Positions 7,950 through 15,898 of a stretch of 64,000 nucleotides of DNA are shown piece after piece. Origin of the DNA: Desulfovibrio sp. (GTDB taxonomy: Bacteria; Desulfobacterota; Desulfovibrionia; Desulfovibrionales; Desulfovibrionaceae); NCBI GenBank assembly GCA_016208105.1, contig JACQYS010000017.1:62001-126000 (forward strand). The letters run 5' to 3'. Each line of letters starts with the position of its first letter. Position 1 is the first letter of the stretch. The notes beneath the pieces were generated by a model, which did not search any database, had not been told where the DNA came from, and saw only the letters and a list, made by a program, of their open reading frames with translations. The position numbers and the translations under genes were made by a program.

Positions 7950-9155
7950 TTAGATCTCGAAAACTTTGTCTTCAACGCGCGAAAGCGGAAGCCTTCCGCT
8001 CATGCGCGCATACACCAGGGCCGTTGTGCGATACACCAGGTGCCCGAGCTTGGACCAGGGCAGGTAGGCGAACAGCATAAACACACTGATCAGATGCAGA
8101 TAGTACATGGGGTAGGCCAGTCCGGCCACGCCAGCCAGGCGCAGCACGAACGCGCCGGTGCCGGTGACGAACACCGCCCAGACCACGCCCAGCAGATACC
8201 AGTCGTAGAAGCTCGATCCGGACTTCTGGGAGTCCTGGTTCAGCCGGCGGCGGGTGAGCATGGTCAGGCCATAGAGGCCAAGCGCCATGCCGGCCACGGC
8301 CAGCAGTTTCACCGGGCTGTAGAGCGGCATGGGGGTGTCGCCCAGGGAGTGCAGCCAGTGGAATCCAGGGACCTTGGAGCCCCAGTGGGACACCGCGACG
8401 ACGCCGGTGACGATGGCCAGGGCCACGAAGGCGAAGACCAGTGTCCAGTGCCCCTTGAAGCGCTCGGTGTTGTCTTTTCCGCAGTCGTTCCACTTGCGGT
8501 GGGTAAGTATCTCGTCGCGCACCACGTCGATGATGGCCTGGACGAGGGTGGGCTTTTCCACCTGCTGACCGATGTTGAAGGTTTCCGGCAGGCTCTTGAA
8601 CGAGTTCCACATGTTCATGACACCCTTATAGAAGCTCCATCCCATGAAAATGAATACCAGGATGAACAGGGGGTCGATGGTGTAGTCGCCGGGGTAGAGC
8701 TTGCCGAACTTGATCTCGCCCTGGGGAATGCTGAAACCGCCCTGGGTTATCAGCCAGATAACGGCGAAGAGAACGGCCGGGATGGCGATCAGGATGGGCA
8801 AGCCCTTGGAGGAGCTCATCCATTCGCCAATGCAGGCCGGGCCCACCAGCTTGCGGTAGGTCATGTTGCGGATGGCGGCCAGAGTGTCGCCAGGCCGGGC
8901 GCCGCGGGGACAGAGGTCCGAGCAGGTGCCGCAGTTGTGGCACAGCCACACGTCAATGTCGTTCATGAGCTTGTCTTTGAGGCCCCACTGCGCCCAGACC
9001 ATCTCCTTGCGGGGATATGGGTTCTCGGACGGAGACAGAGGGCAGGCCACGGAGCAGGTGGCGCACTGATAGCACTTCTTGACGGACTCGCCGCCAGATG
9101 CCTGCAGCTCCCTGACAAAGCTCGGATCGGGTAGGATCCGGACCGGAGAAGACAT
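7950..9155 (-). CDS. qmoC: Quinone-interacting membrane-bound oxidoreductase subunit QmoC
   Basis: 401 aa. QmoC is a fusion of HdrC-like and HdrE-like parts and links the menaquinone pool to APS reductase. The N-terminal soluble part has two [4Fe-4S] sites: Cys28/31/34/38 (CYQCATCSVACP) and Cys72/75/78/82 (CHNCGTCSDLCP). The C-terminal two thirds is a membrane domain with about six hydrophobic helices of the cytochrome b type, expected to bind haem b and quinone. It is 12 bases after qmoB and 14 bases before the qmo-distal gene. RBS GGAGG. Confidence 0.95.
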   Translation of the reverse strand: MSSPVRILPDPSFVRELQASGGESVKKCYQCATCSVACPLSPSENPYPRKEMVWAQWGLKDKLMNDIDVWLCHNCGTCSDLCPRGARPGDTLAAIRNMTYRKLVGPACIGEWMSSSKGLPILIAIPAVLFAVIWLITQGGFSIPQGEIKFGKLYPGDYTIDPLFILVFIFMGWSFYKGVMNMWNSFKSLPETFNIGQQVEKPTLVQAIIDVVRDEILTHRKWNDCGKDNTERFKGHWTLVFAFVALAIVTGVVAVSHWGSKVPGFHWLHSLGDTPMPLYSPVKLLAVAGMALGLYGLTMLTRRRLNQDSQKSGSSFYDWYLLGVVWAVFVTGTGAFVLRLAGVAGLAYPMYYLHLISVFMLFAYLPWSKLGHLVYRTTALVYARMSGRLPLSRVEDKVFEI

Positions 9156-9167
9156 AAGCAGGGCCTC

Positions 9168-11480
9168 CTAGTATCCTTTGAACGGGTTGGGACCCAATTT
9201 CGTGATCATTTTCATGAAGTCGTCGATCAGGTCGGGCACGGTGTCGTACTCGTCAATGGACACCTGGAGCTGGTCAACGCGTTCGGCTTCAACGCCCAGG
9301 CGGTTGAGCGACTCGGAGATGTTCTCCTTGCGGCGGTTGCACAGCTCGGAACCCTTGACGAAGTGGCACTGGTAGTCGTCGCCGTACTTGCAGCCGAGCA
9401 GCATCACGCCGTCGATGCCCTTGGACATGGCGTCGGCCACCCAGATGGCGTTGACCGAACCCAGGCAGCGCACCGGAATGACACGCACGTAGGGACTCCA
9501 GGCTTTCTTGCGCATGGCGGCCATGTCGAGCGCCGGGTAGGCGTCGTTCTCGCAGGCCAGGATGAGCACGCGGGGGCCGCCCACGTCCATCTTCGGGGGC
9601 ACCTGCATCTCGCGGATCATGGAGCCGATCATGTCGATGTTGTAGTTGTCGAAGCTGATGACGCGCTCGGGACAGGCGCCCATGCAGGTGCCGCAGCGGC
9701 GGCAGCGCGTGGGATTGGGCATCGGGGTGCCCTTGGGATCGTCATCGAGAGCGCCGAACGGACATTCCTCGGTGCAGCGTTTGCACTGGGTGCAACGCAC
9801 GAAGTTGAACACCGGGTAGCTGCGGTCGCCGGAGCGCGGGTGCACCGCGACGCCCTTGTTGGCGCTGGACACGCACTGGATGGCCTTGAGCGCGGCGCCC
9901 ATGGCGTCGTCGCCAGCCAGAGCCAGCCCCATGGGCTGGCGCACCGCGCCGGCGGCGTAGATGCCGGTGCGGCGGGTTTCGTAGGGGAAGCAGATGTAGT
10001 TGGAATCCGCATACCCTTCGAAGAGCCCCAGGTCCGGGAAGGCCAGACCCTGGCGATACTCCAGATTGATCACCGGGCTGTGCGCCGTGGTGGGCACCAA
10101 CGCGGTGGGCAGAACCACCAGGTCGGCCTCGATCTCAATGGACTCGCCCAGCAGGGTGTTGGCCATTGTGATGATCACGGAGCCGCCCGAACCGGATTTG
10201 ACGCCCTTGATGTCGGCCTTGCTGAGCATGATGCCCGGCTTGTCCTGGGCGGCCTTGTAGTAGCGCTCGTTGATGCCTGGCACCATCATGTGGTCGTAGA
10301 AGATGTAGGCCGCGGCCTCGGGGTTCTTCTCGACCACATAGTTGGCCTGCTTGAGCGCCACCAGGGTGGACAGCTCGGAGGACAAGGCCAGATGGCGCTG
10401 GGATTCCAGGTCGCAGAAAGGAGCCGGACCGGCCTCCTCTCCTTCGGCAGGAGCCTCGGCTGCCTGCGCCGGGGGATCCTGCGGGGCGTCGCCTTCCTTG
10501 TCGCACTCCAGGGCCACGTCGGCCGGACAGGCCACTGTGGTGCACAGGGAGGTGTTAAGCAGGAAAGCAACGCTCTTGGGCACCTTATTGTCGGAAGGAC
10601 GGGTGATAGCGCCGCCCTTGGCCATCTTTTCGAGCTCGGCGGTGGTGATCACGTTCTTGATCTCGCCGTAACCCAGGGGTTCCAGGTACTTGGTGTCACC
10701 CGGGTCCCAACCCGTGGCCAGGACCATGGAACCGATGTCCAGGGTCTGGCCGTTGGAGAGCTCGGCCTTGTACTGGCCGGGCGCACCGGAGAACTTCTCC
10801 AGGATGGTGCCGGTCAGAATTGTGACCTTCTTGTTGTCCTTCACCTGGGCAATGAGCTTGTCCAGGCCCGTTTCCTGAGCCTCGGTGTAGGGATAGCTCA
10901 GGGGGAAGGTTTTGTAGAAGTTGGCCACCTTGCCGCCCAGGGCATCGGCCTTTTCCACCAGGACCACGTCGTAGCCCAGGGAGGCTGCGGCATTGGCCGC
11001 GTTCAAGCCGGTCCAGCCGCCACCCAGAACCATGATGGTCTTGCAGGTTTCGGCCACCTCGGGGTTTGGAATGTTGGATTTGGTGAGCTTCACCACACCC
11101 ATGAGGGCGTATTCCGTGCAGATAAGCTGCATGTCGTCGATGCCCTTGGCCTTTTCCAGCTCACCGGTCACCTTGTCGAAGGACCAAACGCCCTGCTCGC
11201 GCAGGTTGACCCTCTCCACCTGGACCTTGTCTCCGAAGGTGAACACGTCCCACTTGGAGCGGGGCGAGCAGGCGCAGAGGCACACGGCATCAAGCCCGGC
11301 CTCGGCGATGTCGGCCTCGATGGCCGCCTTTCCTTCAGGAGAGCACAGCACGGGGTGGGTTTTGATGACCGGGCACTGCGGCTGGTACTTATTCTTCACC
11401 GCTGTGCACACTGCGTCCATATCGACGGCTTCGCCTATGCCGCAGCCGCCGCAGACGTACACGCCTATTTTCTCGGCCAT
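9168..11480 (-). CDS. qmoB: Qmo complex flavoprotein subunit QmoB (HdrA-like with MvhD domain)
   Basis: 770 aa cytoplasmic subunit. An N-terminal region (to about 130) precedes an FAD site (VLGGGWTGLNAANAAASLG). A Pro/Ala/Glu-rich insertion lies near residues 330-350. Two [4Fe-4S] motifs follow: CTQCKRCTEECP and CRRCGTCMGACP. The C-terminal MvhD-like domain contains ILACENDAYPALD and several Cys (VRCLGS, LLGCKYGDDYQCHF). The family is HdrA-related and proposed to pass electrons between QmoA, QmoC and AprAB. It is 6 bases after qmoA with RBS GGGGAGG. Confidence 0.95.
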   Translation of the reverse strand: MAEKIGVYVCGGCGIGEAVDMDAVCTAVKNKYQPQCPVIKTHPVLCSPEGKAAIEADIAEAGLDAVCLCACSPRSKWDVFTFGDKVQVERVNLREQGVWSFDKVTGELEKAKGIDDMQLICTEYALMGVVKLTKSNIPNPEVAETCKTIMVLGGGWTGLNAANAAASLGYDVVLVEKADALGGKVANFYKTFPLSYPYTEAQETGLDKLIAQVKDNKKVTILTGTILEKFSGAPGQYKAELSNGQTLDIGSMVLATGWDPGDTKYLEPLGYGEIKNVITTAELEKMAKGGAITRPSDNKVPKSVAFLLNTSLCTTVACPADVALECDKEGDAPQDPPAQAAEAPAEGEEAGPAPFCDLESQRHLALSSELSTLVALKQANYVVEKNPEAAAYIFYDHMMVPGINERYYKAAQDKPGIMLSKADIKGVKSGSGGSVIITMANTLLGESIEIEADLVVLPTALVPTTAHSPVINLEYRQGLAFPDLGLFEGYADSNYICFPYETRRTGIYAAGAVRQPMGLALAGDDAMGAALKAIQCVSSANKGVAVHPRSGDRSYPVFNFVRCTQCKRCTEECPFGALDDDPKGTPMPNPTRCRRCGTCMGACPERVISFDNYNIDMIGSMIREMQVPPKMDVGGPRVLILACENDAYPALDMAAMRKKAWSPYVRVIPVRCLGSVNAIWVADAMSKGIDGVMLLGCKYGDDYQCHFVKGSELCNRRKENISESLNRLGVEAERVDQLQVSIDEYDTVPDLIDDFMKMITKLGPNPFKGY

Positions 11481-11486
11481 GAATCC

Positions 11487-12740
11487 TTACCTCCCCGCAA
11501 CCGTTTGTATGGCCTTGAGCGCGGCGCCCGTGGCCGCCTGGGCCGAGCGCATCACGTCCAAGGGCAGCTTGGCGCAGCCCGTGGCAATAATCCCGGAACC
11601 CTCTGCACCTATGAAGAAGCCTTCCTCATCACGGGGCGCGTTCACGGCCACTGCCTCACCAGCCGATGAGGGCTGCATGCCGGTGGCCAAGACCACCAGA
11701 TCGAATTCCTCGATGTTCTTGATGCCGGAGTCGACATTTTCCACCGTGGCCAGCACCTTGCCGGACGGGGATTCGACCAGTTCGGCCACCTTGCCCTTAA
11801 CCAGCGACAGCTTGCCGTCAGCGGAAACCTTCTCCAGGAACTTCTGGTAGCGGCCAGGGGTGCGAAGGTCGATGTAATATATGGTGACCAGCGCCTCGGG
11901 CACCCGCTCGCGAACATAGGTGGCCTGCTTGAGGCTGGCCATGCAGCAGATGTAGGAGCAGTAGTTCAGGTGGTTCTCGTCGCGCGAACCGGCGCACTGC
12001 ACAAACGCGATGCGCTTGGGCACGGCCTTGTCGGACGGGCGCAGCAGGAGCCCGCCGGTGGGGCCGTTGGGCGCGCACAGCCGCTCCATCTGCATGTTGG
12101 AGATGACGTTCTTTAACTTGCCCGCGCCCAGGTTCTCCAGCTTGGACATATCGTAGGGCTTCCAGCCGGTGGCCTCCACGATGGCGCCGACCTTGAAGGT
12201 CTGGGAGCGCTCCTGGTCGGCCAGATCGATCGCGCCATACTTGCACGAGGCTTCGATCTTCTTGGCCTCAGCCTCTGAGCAACGGTTCTTCTCGAACACG
12301 TAGCGCATGGGGAAGGAGAAGATGTTGGGCCTAAACGCCACTTTGCGCTCGCCAAGTCCCAGATCGAACTCGCAGGGCACCATGGTTTCGGCCGCCTCGG
12401 CGCAGTCGTTGCACGCAGTGCACTTCTCGTTGACGTGGCGAGGCTTGATGGAAACGGTCACGTCGAAGTCGCCGGGCTTGCCGGAGACCTTGGTGACAGA
12501 AGCCATGGTGAGCACTTTCACGTTAGGATTGTTGCGGATGCGCTGGAACTGAATCTCCAGTCCGCAGGATGGGGGGCAGAGCTTTGGGAAATATTGGTTG
12601 AGCTGCGCCACCCGCCCACCAAGATAGGGATTTTTTTCCACGAGGATGACCTCGTAGCCCATTTCGGCGGCCTCCAGGGCAGCGGTGATGCCGCTGAATC
12701 CCCCCCCGACCACCAGTATCGCGTTGCCAGACATTGACAC
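11487..12740 (-). CDS. qmoA: Qmo complex flavoprotein subunit QmoA (HdrA-like)
   Basis: 417 aa. N-terminal FAD-binding ILVVGGGFSGITAALEAAEMG, followed by a Cys pair region KLCPPSCGLE and a CTACNDCAEAAE motif typical of HdrA-like proteins. A later segment QCAGSRDENHLNYCSYICCM matches the HdrA Cys cluster. It forms the first gene of qmoABC and is separated from aprA by a terminator and unusual hairpins rather than being directly coupled. RBS GGGAGG 7 bases before ATG. Confidence 0.95.
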   Translation of the reverse strand: MSMSGNAILVVGGGFSGITAALEAAEMGYEVILVEKNPYLGGRVAQLNQYFPKLCPPSCGLEIQFQRIRNNPNVKVLTMASVTKVSGKPGDFDVTVSIKPRHVNEKCTACNDCAEAAETMVPCEFDLGLGERKVAFRPNIFSFPMRYVFEKNRCSEAEAKKIEASCKYGAIDLADQERSQTFKVGAIVEATGWKPYDMSKLENLGAGKLKNVISNMQMERLCAPNGPTGGLLLRPSDKAVPKRIAFVQCAGSRDENHLNYCSYICCMASLKQATYVRERVPEALVTIYYIDLRTPGRYQKFLEKVSADGKLSLVKGKVAELVESPSGKVLATVENVDSGIKNIEEFDLVVLATGMQPSSAGEAVAVNAPRDEEGFFIGAEGSGIIATGCAKLPLDVMRSAQAATGAALKAIQTVAGR

Positions 12741-12753
12741 CTCCCTGCTCGGA

Positions 12754-12773
12754 TTTGACCTTTCACGGTCAAA
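12754..12773. promoter_or_regulatory. Operator-like palindrome in qmoA leader
   Basis: Perfect 7-bp inverted repeat TTTGACC and GGTCAAA separated by 6 bases, ending only 13 bases upstream of the qmoA start codon. The half-site resembles those of CRP/FNR-type regulators such as HcpR, but the spacing is wider than a standard FNR box. It could equally fold as a 7-bp RNA hairpin just before the RBS. Confidence 0.45.
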
Positions 12774-12823
12774 CGGCCTGATCCGGGACGCCTCGCCCCG
12801 GCGCGCCCCGGATCAGACCGTTT
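12771..12823 (-). other. 17-bp hairpin in the qmo leader
   Basis: Arms 12771-12787 and 12807-12823 pair with one mismatch in 17. The outer end (12818-12823) is also an arm of a competing hairpin, CCGTTTG-GGA-CAAACGG at 12818-12834, so the two are mutually exclusive in RNA. No T run follows, so it is not a simple terminator. Confidence 0.6.
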
Positions 12824-12849
12824 GGGACAAACGGCCGGCTTCCGGCTTG

Positions 12850-12881
12850 AAAAACGGCCGCGGGCAAGAGCCCGCGGCCGT
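12850..12881 (-). terminator. Terminator after aprA
   Basis: A perfect 12-bp GC-rich stem (ACGGCCGCGGGC / GCCCGCGGCCGT) with a 4-base loop, followed on the minus strand by five T residues. It starts 12 bases after the aprA stop and should at least partly separate aprBA from qmoABC transcripts. Confidence 0.88.
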
Positions 12882-12893
12882 GCTTGGTCCGAC

Positions 12894-14891
12894 TTAGGCG
12901 TCGGGGATGATCTTGATGTAAGGACGCTTGAAGACCTTGGTCTCGCGGGTGGCAGGGTCGTACTTCGAGTTCACGAAGCACTTCCACTTGCTGTCGTCCA
13001 GGCCCGGGAAGTCACCACGGTAGTAGAAGCCGGGGTAACGGGACTCTTCACGGAAGGCGATGTGCTGCATGTGCATGCGAACGGTCCACAGGCGGTGGAA
13101 CTGCTCCCAGCAGCGCATCAGTTCGTGCAGGTCGCGGGCGGCCAGCTTCTTGGAGTCCTCTTCCAGCATGGCCAGCAGCTTGAAGCCGGTGCCCAGCAGG
13201 GAAGCGGAGGTGGTGTACAGGGTGCCAACGCCTCCGCCGTACTCGTCGGAGCACTTCACGAGGCGCATCATGAAGTTCTTGGGAGAGATGAACTTCGGGT
13301 TGACGATGGGGTCGGTGGAGATGCCCTTGTTCTCTTCGAAGGTATACCAAGGCTGGTAGATTTCCTTCTTCAGATCAGCGGCCTTCTCTTTGATAGCGGG
13401 CTTGAAGTCCTTGTGGTCAACACACCAGCGCACCATCTGCTTGCCGACGATGCGGCCTTCAGCGTGGGAGCCGGAGGAGAACTTGTGGCCCGAGGCGCCA
13501 ACGCCGTCAGCGCAGGTCCAGAGGCCGTTAACGGTGGTCATACGGTTGTAGACCTTACCGTTGTCAGCTTTGACCTTGTACTCGTCGGGAACCCACGGCT
13601 CGTCGGGACCGGAGGCCCAGATGCCGCAGCAGCCGGAGTGGGAGCCGAGCAGGTAAGGCTCGGTGGGCATGATCTCGGAGCCGGACTTCTCAGGCTCGAT
13701 GTTCATGGCGGCCCACAGGTTGGCCTGGCCAACGCACATGTCGAGGAAGTCTTCCCACGCCTCGGACTCGAGGTGCTTCTGCTGCTCGGCATTCAGGTTG
13801 GCGAAGGTGGCCTGCAGAGCGCCCGCGGTGTCCATGTAGATGGGGCCGCGGCCGGCGCGCATTTCGGCGAGCATCATGTGGTTACGCAGGCAGGTCGGGA
13901 TAACGTGACCCTTGGCGTAGCCGCGATCCTCGTAGGGCTTCAGCATGGCGCGGTTGGTGGCGCAGTAGTCTTCACCCTTGGAGTTGGTGGCTTTGGCCTT
14001 GAACAGCAGGAACCAGGCGCCGACCGGTCCGTAACCGTCCTTGAAGCGGGCGGGGACGAAGCGGTTTTCCATCATGGTCATCTCAGCACCGGCCTGAGCG
14101 CACATGGTGTAGGTGGAACCGGCGTTCCAAACGGGGTACCAGGCGCGGCCCATACCCTCGCCAGTGGAGCGGGGCTTGTACACGTTCACCGCGCCGCCGC
14201 AGGCTACGACCATGGCGTTGCAGGTGAAGATGTAGACCTTGTTCTCGCGGGTGGAGAAGCCCACGGCGCCGGCGATGCGGTTGGGGGTGTTGGCGTCAAG
14301 CAGCAGCTTAACGATGAACACGCGCTCCATGTAGCGGTCCTGGCCAAGGGCGTTCTTCGCGGCTTCAGCCACGATGCACTTGTAGGACTCACCGTTGATC
14401 ATGATCTGCCAGCGGCCGGAGCGGACGGGCTCGGCGCCGGTGCGCAGGGACTTGCCAGCGGCCTTGGACTGGGCGCCGTCAAGGTTGTGGCCGTGCTCGT
14501 CCTTGGTCCAGCAGGGCAGGCCCCACTCCTCGAACAGGTGCACGGAGTCGTCAACGTGACGGCCCAGGTCGAAGATCAAGTCTTCGCGGACGATGCCCAT
14601 CAGGTCGGTGCGGACCATGCGGACGTAGTCGTCGGCGTTGTTCTTGCCCAGGTAGGTATTGATGGCGGAGAGGCCCTGAGCCACGGCGCCGGAACGCTCG
14701 AGGGAGGCCTTGTCCAACAGCATCAGCGACAGGTTGCCGCCGACCTTGTCCATCCAGCGCACGGCCTCATAAGCGGTGCCGCAGGTGCCCATGCCGCCGC
14801 CAACCAGCAGCATGTCCACGTATTTTTCGACGATTTCCGGTTCGGCGAGGGCAACGCCCTTCGCCTCTTCTTTCATGGGAATACGGGGCAT
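12894..14891 (-). CDS. aprA: Adenylylsulfate (APS) reductase alpha subunit
   Basis: 665 aa, the usual length. Dissimilatory APS reductase reduces adenosine 5'-phosphosulfate to sulfite and AMP in the cytoplasm. The N-terminus carries the FAD site DMLLVGGGMGTCGTAYEAVR, and the fumarate-reductase-type fold continues through ERSGAVAQGLSAINTYLG and the RHVDDSVHLFEEWGLP region. A C-terminal segment wraps onto AprB in known structures. It follows aprB by 43 bases with RBS AAGGAG and ends just before a strong terminator. Confidence 0.98.
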   Translation of the reverse strand: MPRIPMKEEAKGVALAEPEIVEKYVDMLLVGGGMGTCGTAYEAVRWMDKVGGNLSLMLLDKASLERSGAVAQGLSAINTYLGKNNADDYVRMVRTDLMGIVREDLIFDLGRHVDDSVHLFEEWGLPCWTKDEHGHNLDGAQSKAAGKSLRTGAEPVRSGRWQIMINGESYKCIVAEAAKNALGQDRYMERVFIVKLLLDANTPNRIAGAVGFSTRENKVYIFTCNAMVVACGGAVNVYKPRSTGEGMGRAWYPVWNAGSTYTMCAQAGAEMTMMENRFVPARFKDGYGPVGAWFLLFKAKATNSKGEDYCATNRAMLKPYEDRGYAKGHVIPTCLRNHMMLAEMRAGRGPIYMDTAGALQATFANLNAEQQKHLESEAWEDFLDMCVGQANLWAAMNIEPEKSGSEIMPTEPYLLGSHSGCCGIWASGPDEPWVPDEYKVKADNGKVYNRMTTVNGLWTCADGVGASGHKFSSGSHAEGRIVGKQMVRWCVDHKDFKPAIKEKAADLKKEIYQPWYTFEENKGISTDPIVNPKFISPKNFMMRLVKCSDEYGGGVGTLYTTSASLLGTGFKLLAMLEEDSKKLAARDLHELMRCWEQFHRLWTVRMHMQHIAFREESRYPGFYYRGDFPGLDDSKWKCFVNSKYDPATRETKVFKRPYIKIIPDA

Positions 14892-14934
14892 TTCGCGTGC
14901 TCCTTATATTCTTGTGGTTGCGCGTCGGTTCCGC

Positions 14935-15429
14935 TTATTTGCAGAAGCCATCCAGCCAGCACTGTTCGGTGCCCGCGTCGGCGATGGGGGCCTTCTCGCT
15001 GATGGCCACCTGGGGCACTGCCAGATCCCAGGTCTCGGTGAAGAGCTTCTCGTCATCCAGGCTACCGGGCTCGGGCTTGCCATCATAGGGCTTGATGGAG
15101 CCTTCAGGGGTGGTCCGGATGGGGAACTTGAAGCGCTTGGCGTTGCCGTTGCGGAACTTGACGGTCCACATGATGGAGTCAGCGGAACGCATGGGAATGC
15201 AAACGCCGCCCATGGGTGCGAAGTCGGCATAGGGCCTGGCTTCGATGGCGCCCTGAGGGCAAATCTTGACGCAGGAGTAGCACTCCCAGCAAGCCTCGGG
15301 TTCCTGGTTGAAGGCCTTCATTTCCGCCGGGTCGAGGATCATCAGATCGTTGGGGCAAATGTACATGCAGGCGGTTTTCTCGCCGCCCTTGCACCCGTCA
15401 CATTTGCTCGGATCGACAAAGGTAGGCAT
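14935..15429 (-). CDS. aprB: Adenylylsulfate (APS) reductase beta subunit
   Basis: 164 aa iron-sulfur subunit that feeds electrons to the AprA flavin. Two [4Fe-4S] clusters are bound by Cys10/13/21/25 and Cys47/50/53/57 (CWECYSCVKICP). The C-terminal tail (from about residue 100) is the extension that embraces AprA. First gene of the aprBA unit, with a strong GGAGG RBS 8 bases before ATG and a sigma-70-like promoter about 270 bases upstream. Confidence 0.98.
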   Translation of the reverse strand: MPTFVDPSKCDGCKGGEKTACMYICPNDLMILDPAEMKAFNQEPEACWECYSCVKICPQGAIEARPYADFAPMGGVCIPMRSADSIMWTVKFRNGNAKRFKFPIRTTPEGSIKPYDGKPEPGSLDDEKLFTETWDLAVPQVAISEKAPIADAGTEQCWLDGFCK

Positions 15430-15689
15430 ACCACGTCCTCCACGCTAGTTTGATGGTTGATTCCTGTTTTCCCACACCACAAAACGATAAACGCAGCCCA
15501 GACCCCGAAGGGAAAAAGACGCCCGGCCAGACGAATGAAACGTCACAAGCCGGGCGGCAGATCATGCCGGGCTATACGCGGAAACGGCGAACGCGGCAAA
15601 GGCTCGCAAGCGAAGGATGAATTGACCCCACACGAAACTTTTCCGCCCCACCGTAAACCTCCTACTCCTGAGCCACCGGGACCGGCGGC

Positions 15690-15707
15690 TTGTGAGGAAT
15701 GTAACGA
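15690..15707. promoter_or_regulatory. Weak Rex-like site overlapping apr -10
   Basis: TTGTGAGGAATGTAACGA keeps the TTGTGA half of the Rex-type palindrome TTGTGAAATATTTCACAA but a poor second half. It covers the -10 element, where a repressor would block initiation. Tentative. Confidence 0.25.
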
Positions 15708-15726
15708 GACCACGCCCCATCGTCAA
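15698..15726 (-). promoter_or_regulatory. Sigma-70 promoter for aprBA
   Basis: On the minus strand TTGACG (15721-15726) and TACATT (15698-15703) are separated by exactly 17 bases. The predicted start near 15691 gives a leader of about 260 bases before aprB. Confidence 0.6.
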
Positions 15727-15731
15727 GCCGA

Positions 15732-15749
15732 AAGTGAAATAAATTACAA
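15732..15749. promoter_or_regulatory. Candidate Rex-type operator upstream of apr -35
   Basis: AAGTGAAATAAATTACAA matches 13 of 18 positions of the remembered Rex-type palindrome TTGTGAAATATTTCACAA. It sits 6 bases upstream of the apr -35 hexamer. Rex senses NADH/NAD+ and is known to regulate sulfate-reduction genes in Desulfovibrio. The match is by eye only. Confidence 0.4.
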
Positions 15750-15898
15750 AAGAACTAAAAAGCTGAAATCTTTATGAATATTACCCACAAAGGGTAGATC
15801 TATACAAGGATGGAAGGTTCGCCGGAATTGATTACCACTCCCCAGCTTCAGTGGCAAGGGTTTCTTCTTGAACTGGCCTTTCCTCCTTGCCTTCCGCG

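Larger units (their letters stand above)
15430..15898. other. Divergent intergenic region between aprB and sensor kinase
   Basis: About 470 bases separating two divergent units. It holds the aprBA promoter and candidate operators (listed separately), then a long aprB leader from about 15691 down to 15430. Small frames here lack RBS and are not called. An imperfect TACCC-ACAAA-GGGTA repeat is at 15782-15796, near where the kinase promoter should be; no convincing -35/-10 pair for the kinase was found. Confidence 0.5.

Noticed and set aside
9363-11669. Long open frame on the plus strand opposite qmoB
   Set aside because: Antisense shadow; composition dominated by His, Gly, Ala and Val, as expected from reversed GC-biased codons.
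12822-15002. Very long open frame on the plus strand opposite aprA
   Set aside because: It mirrors aprA with high GC3 codon bias. It has no RBS and no recognisable protein motif; the real gene is on the other strand.
15457-15777. Small open frame upstream of the sensor kinase
   Set aside because: No RBS, basic low-complexity composition, and it covers the apr promoter.
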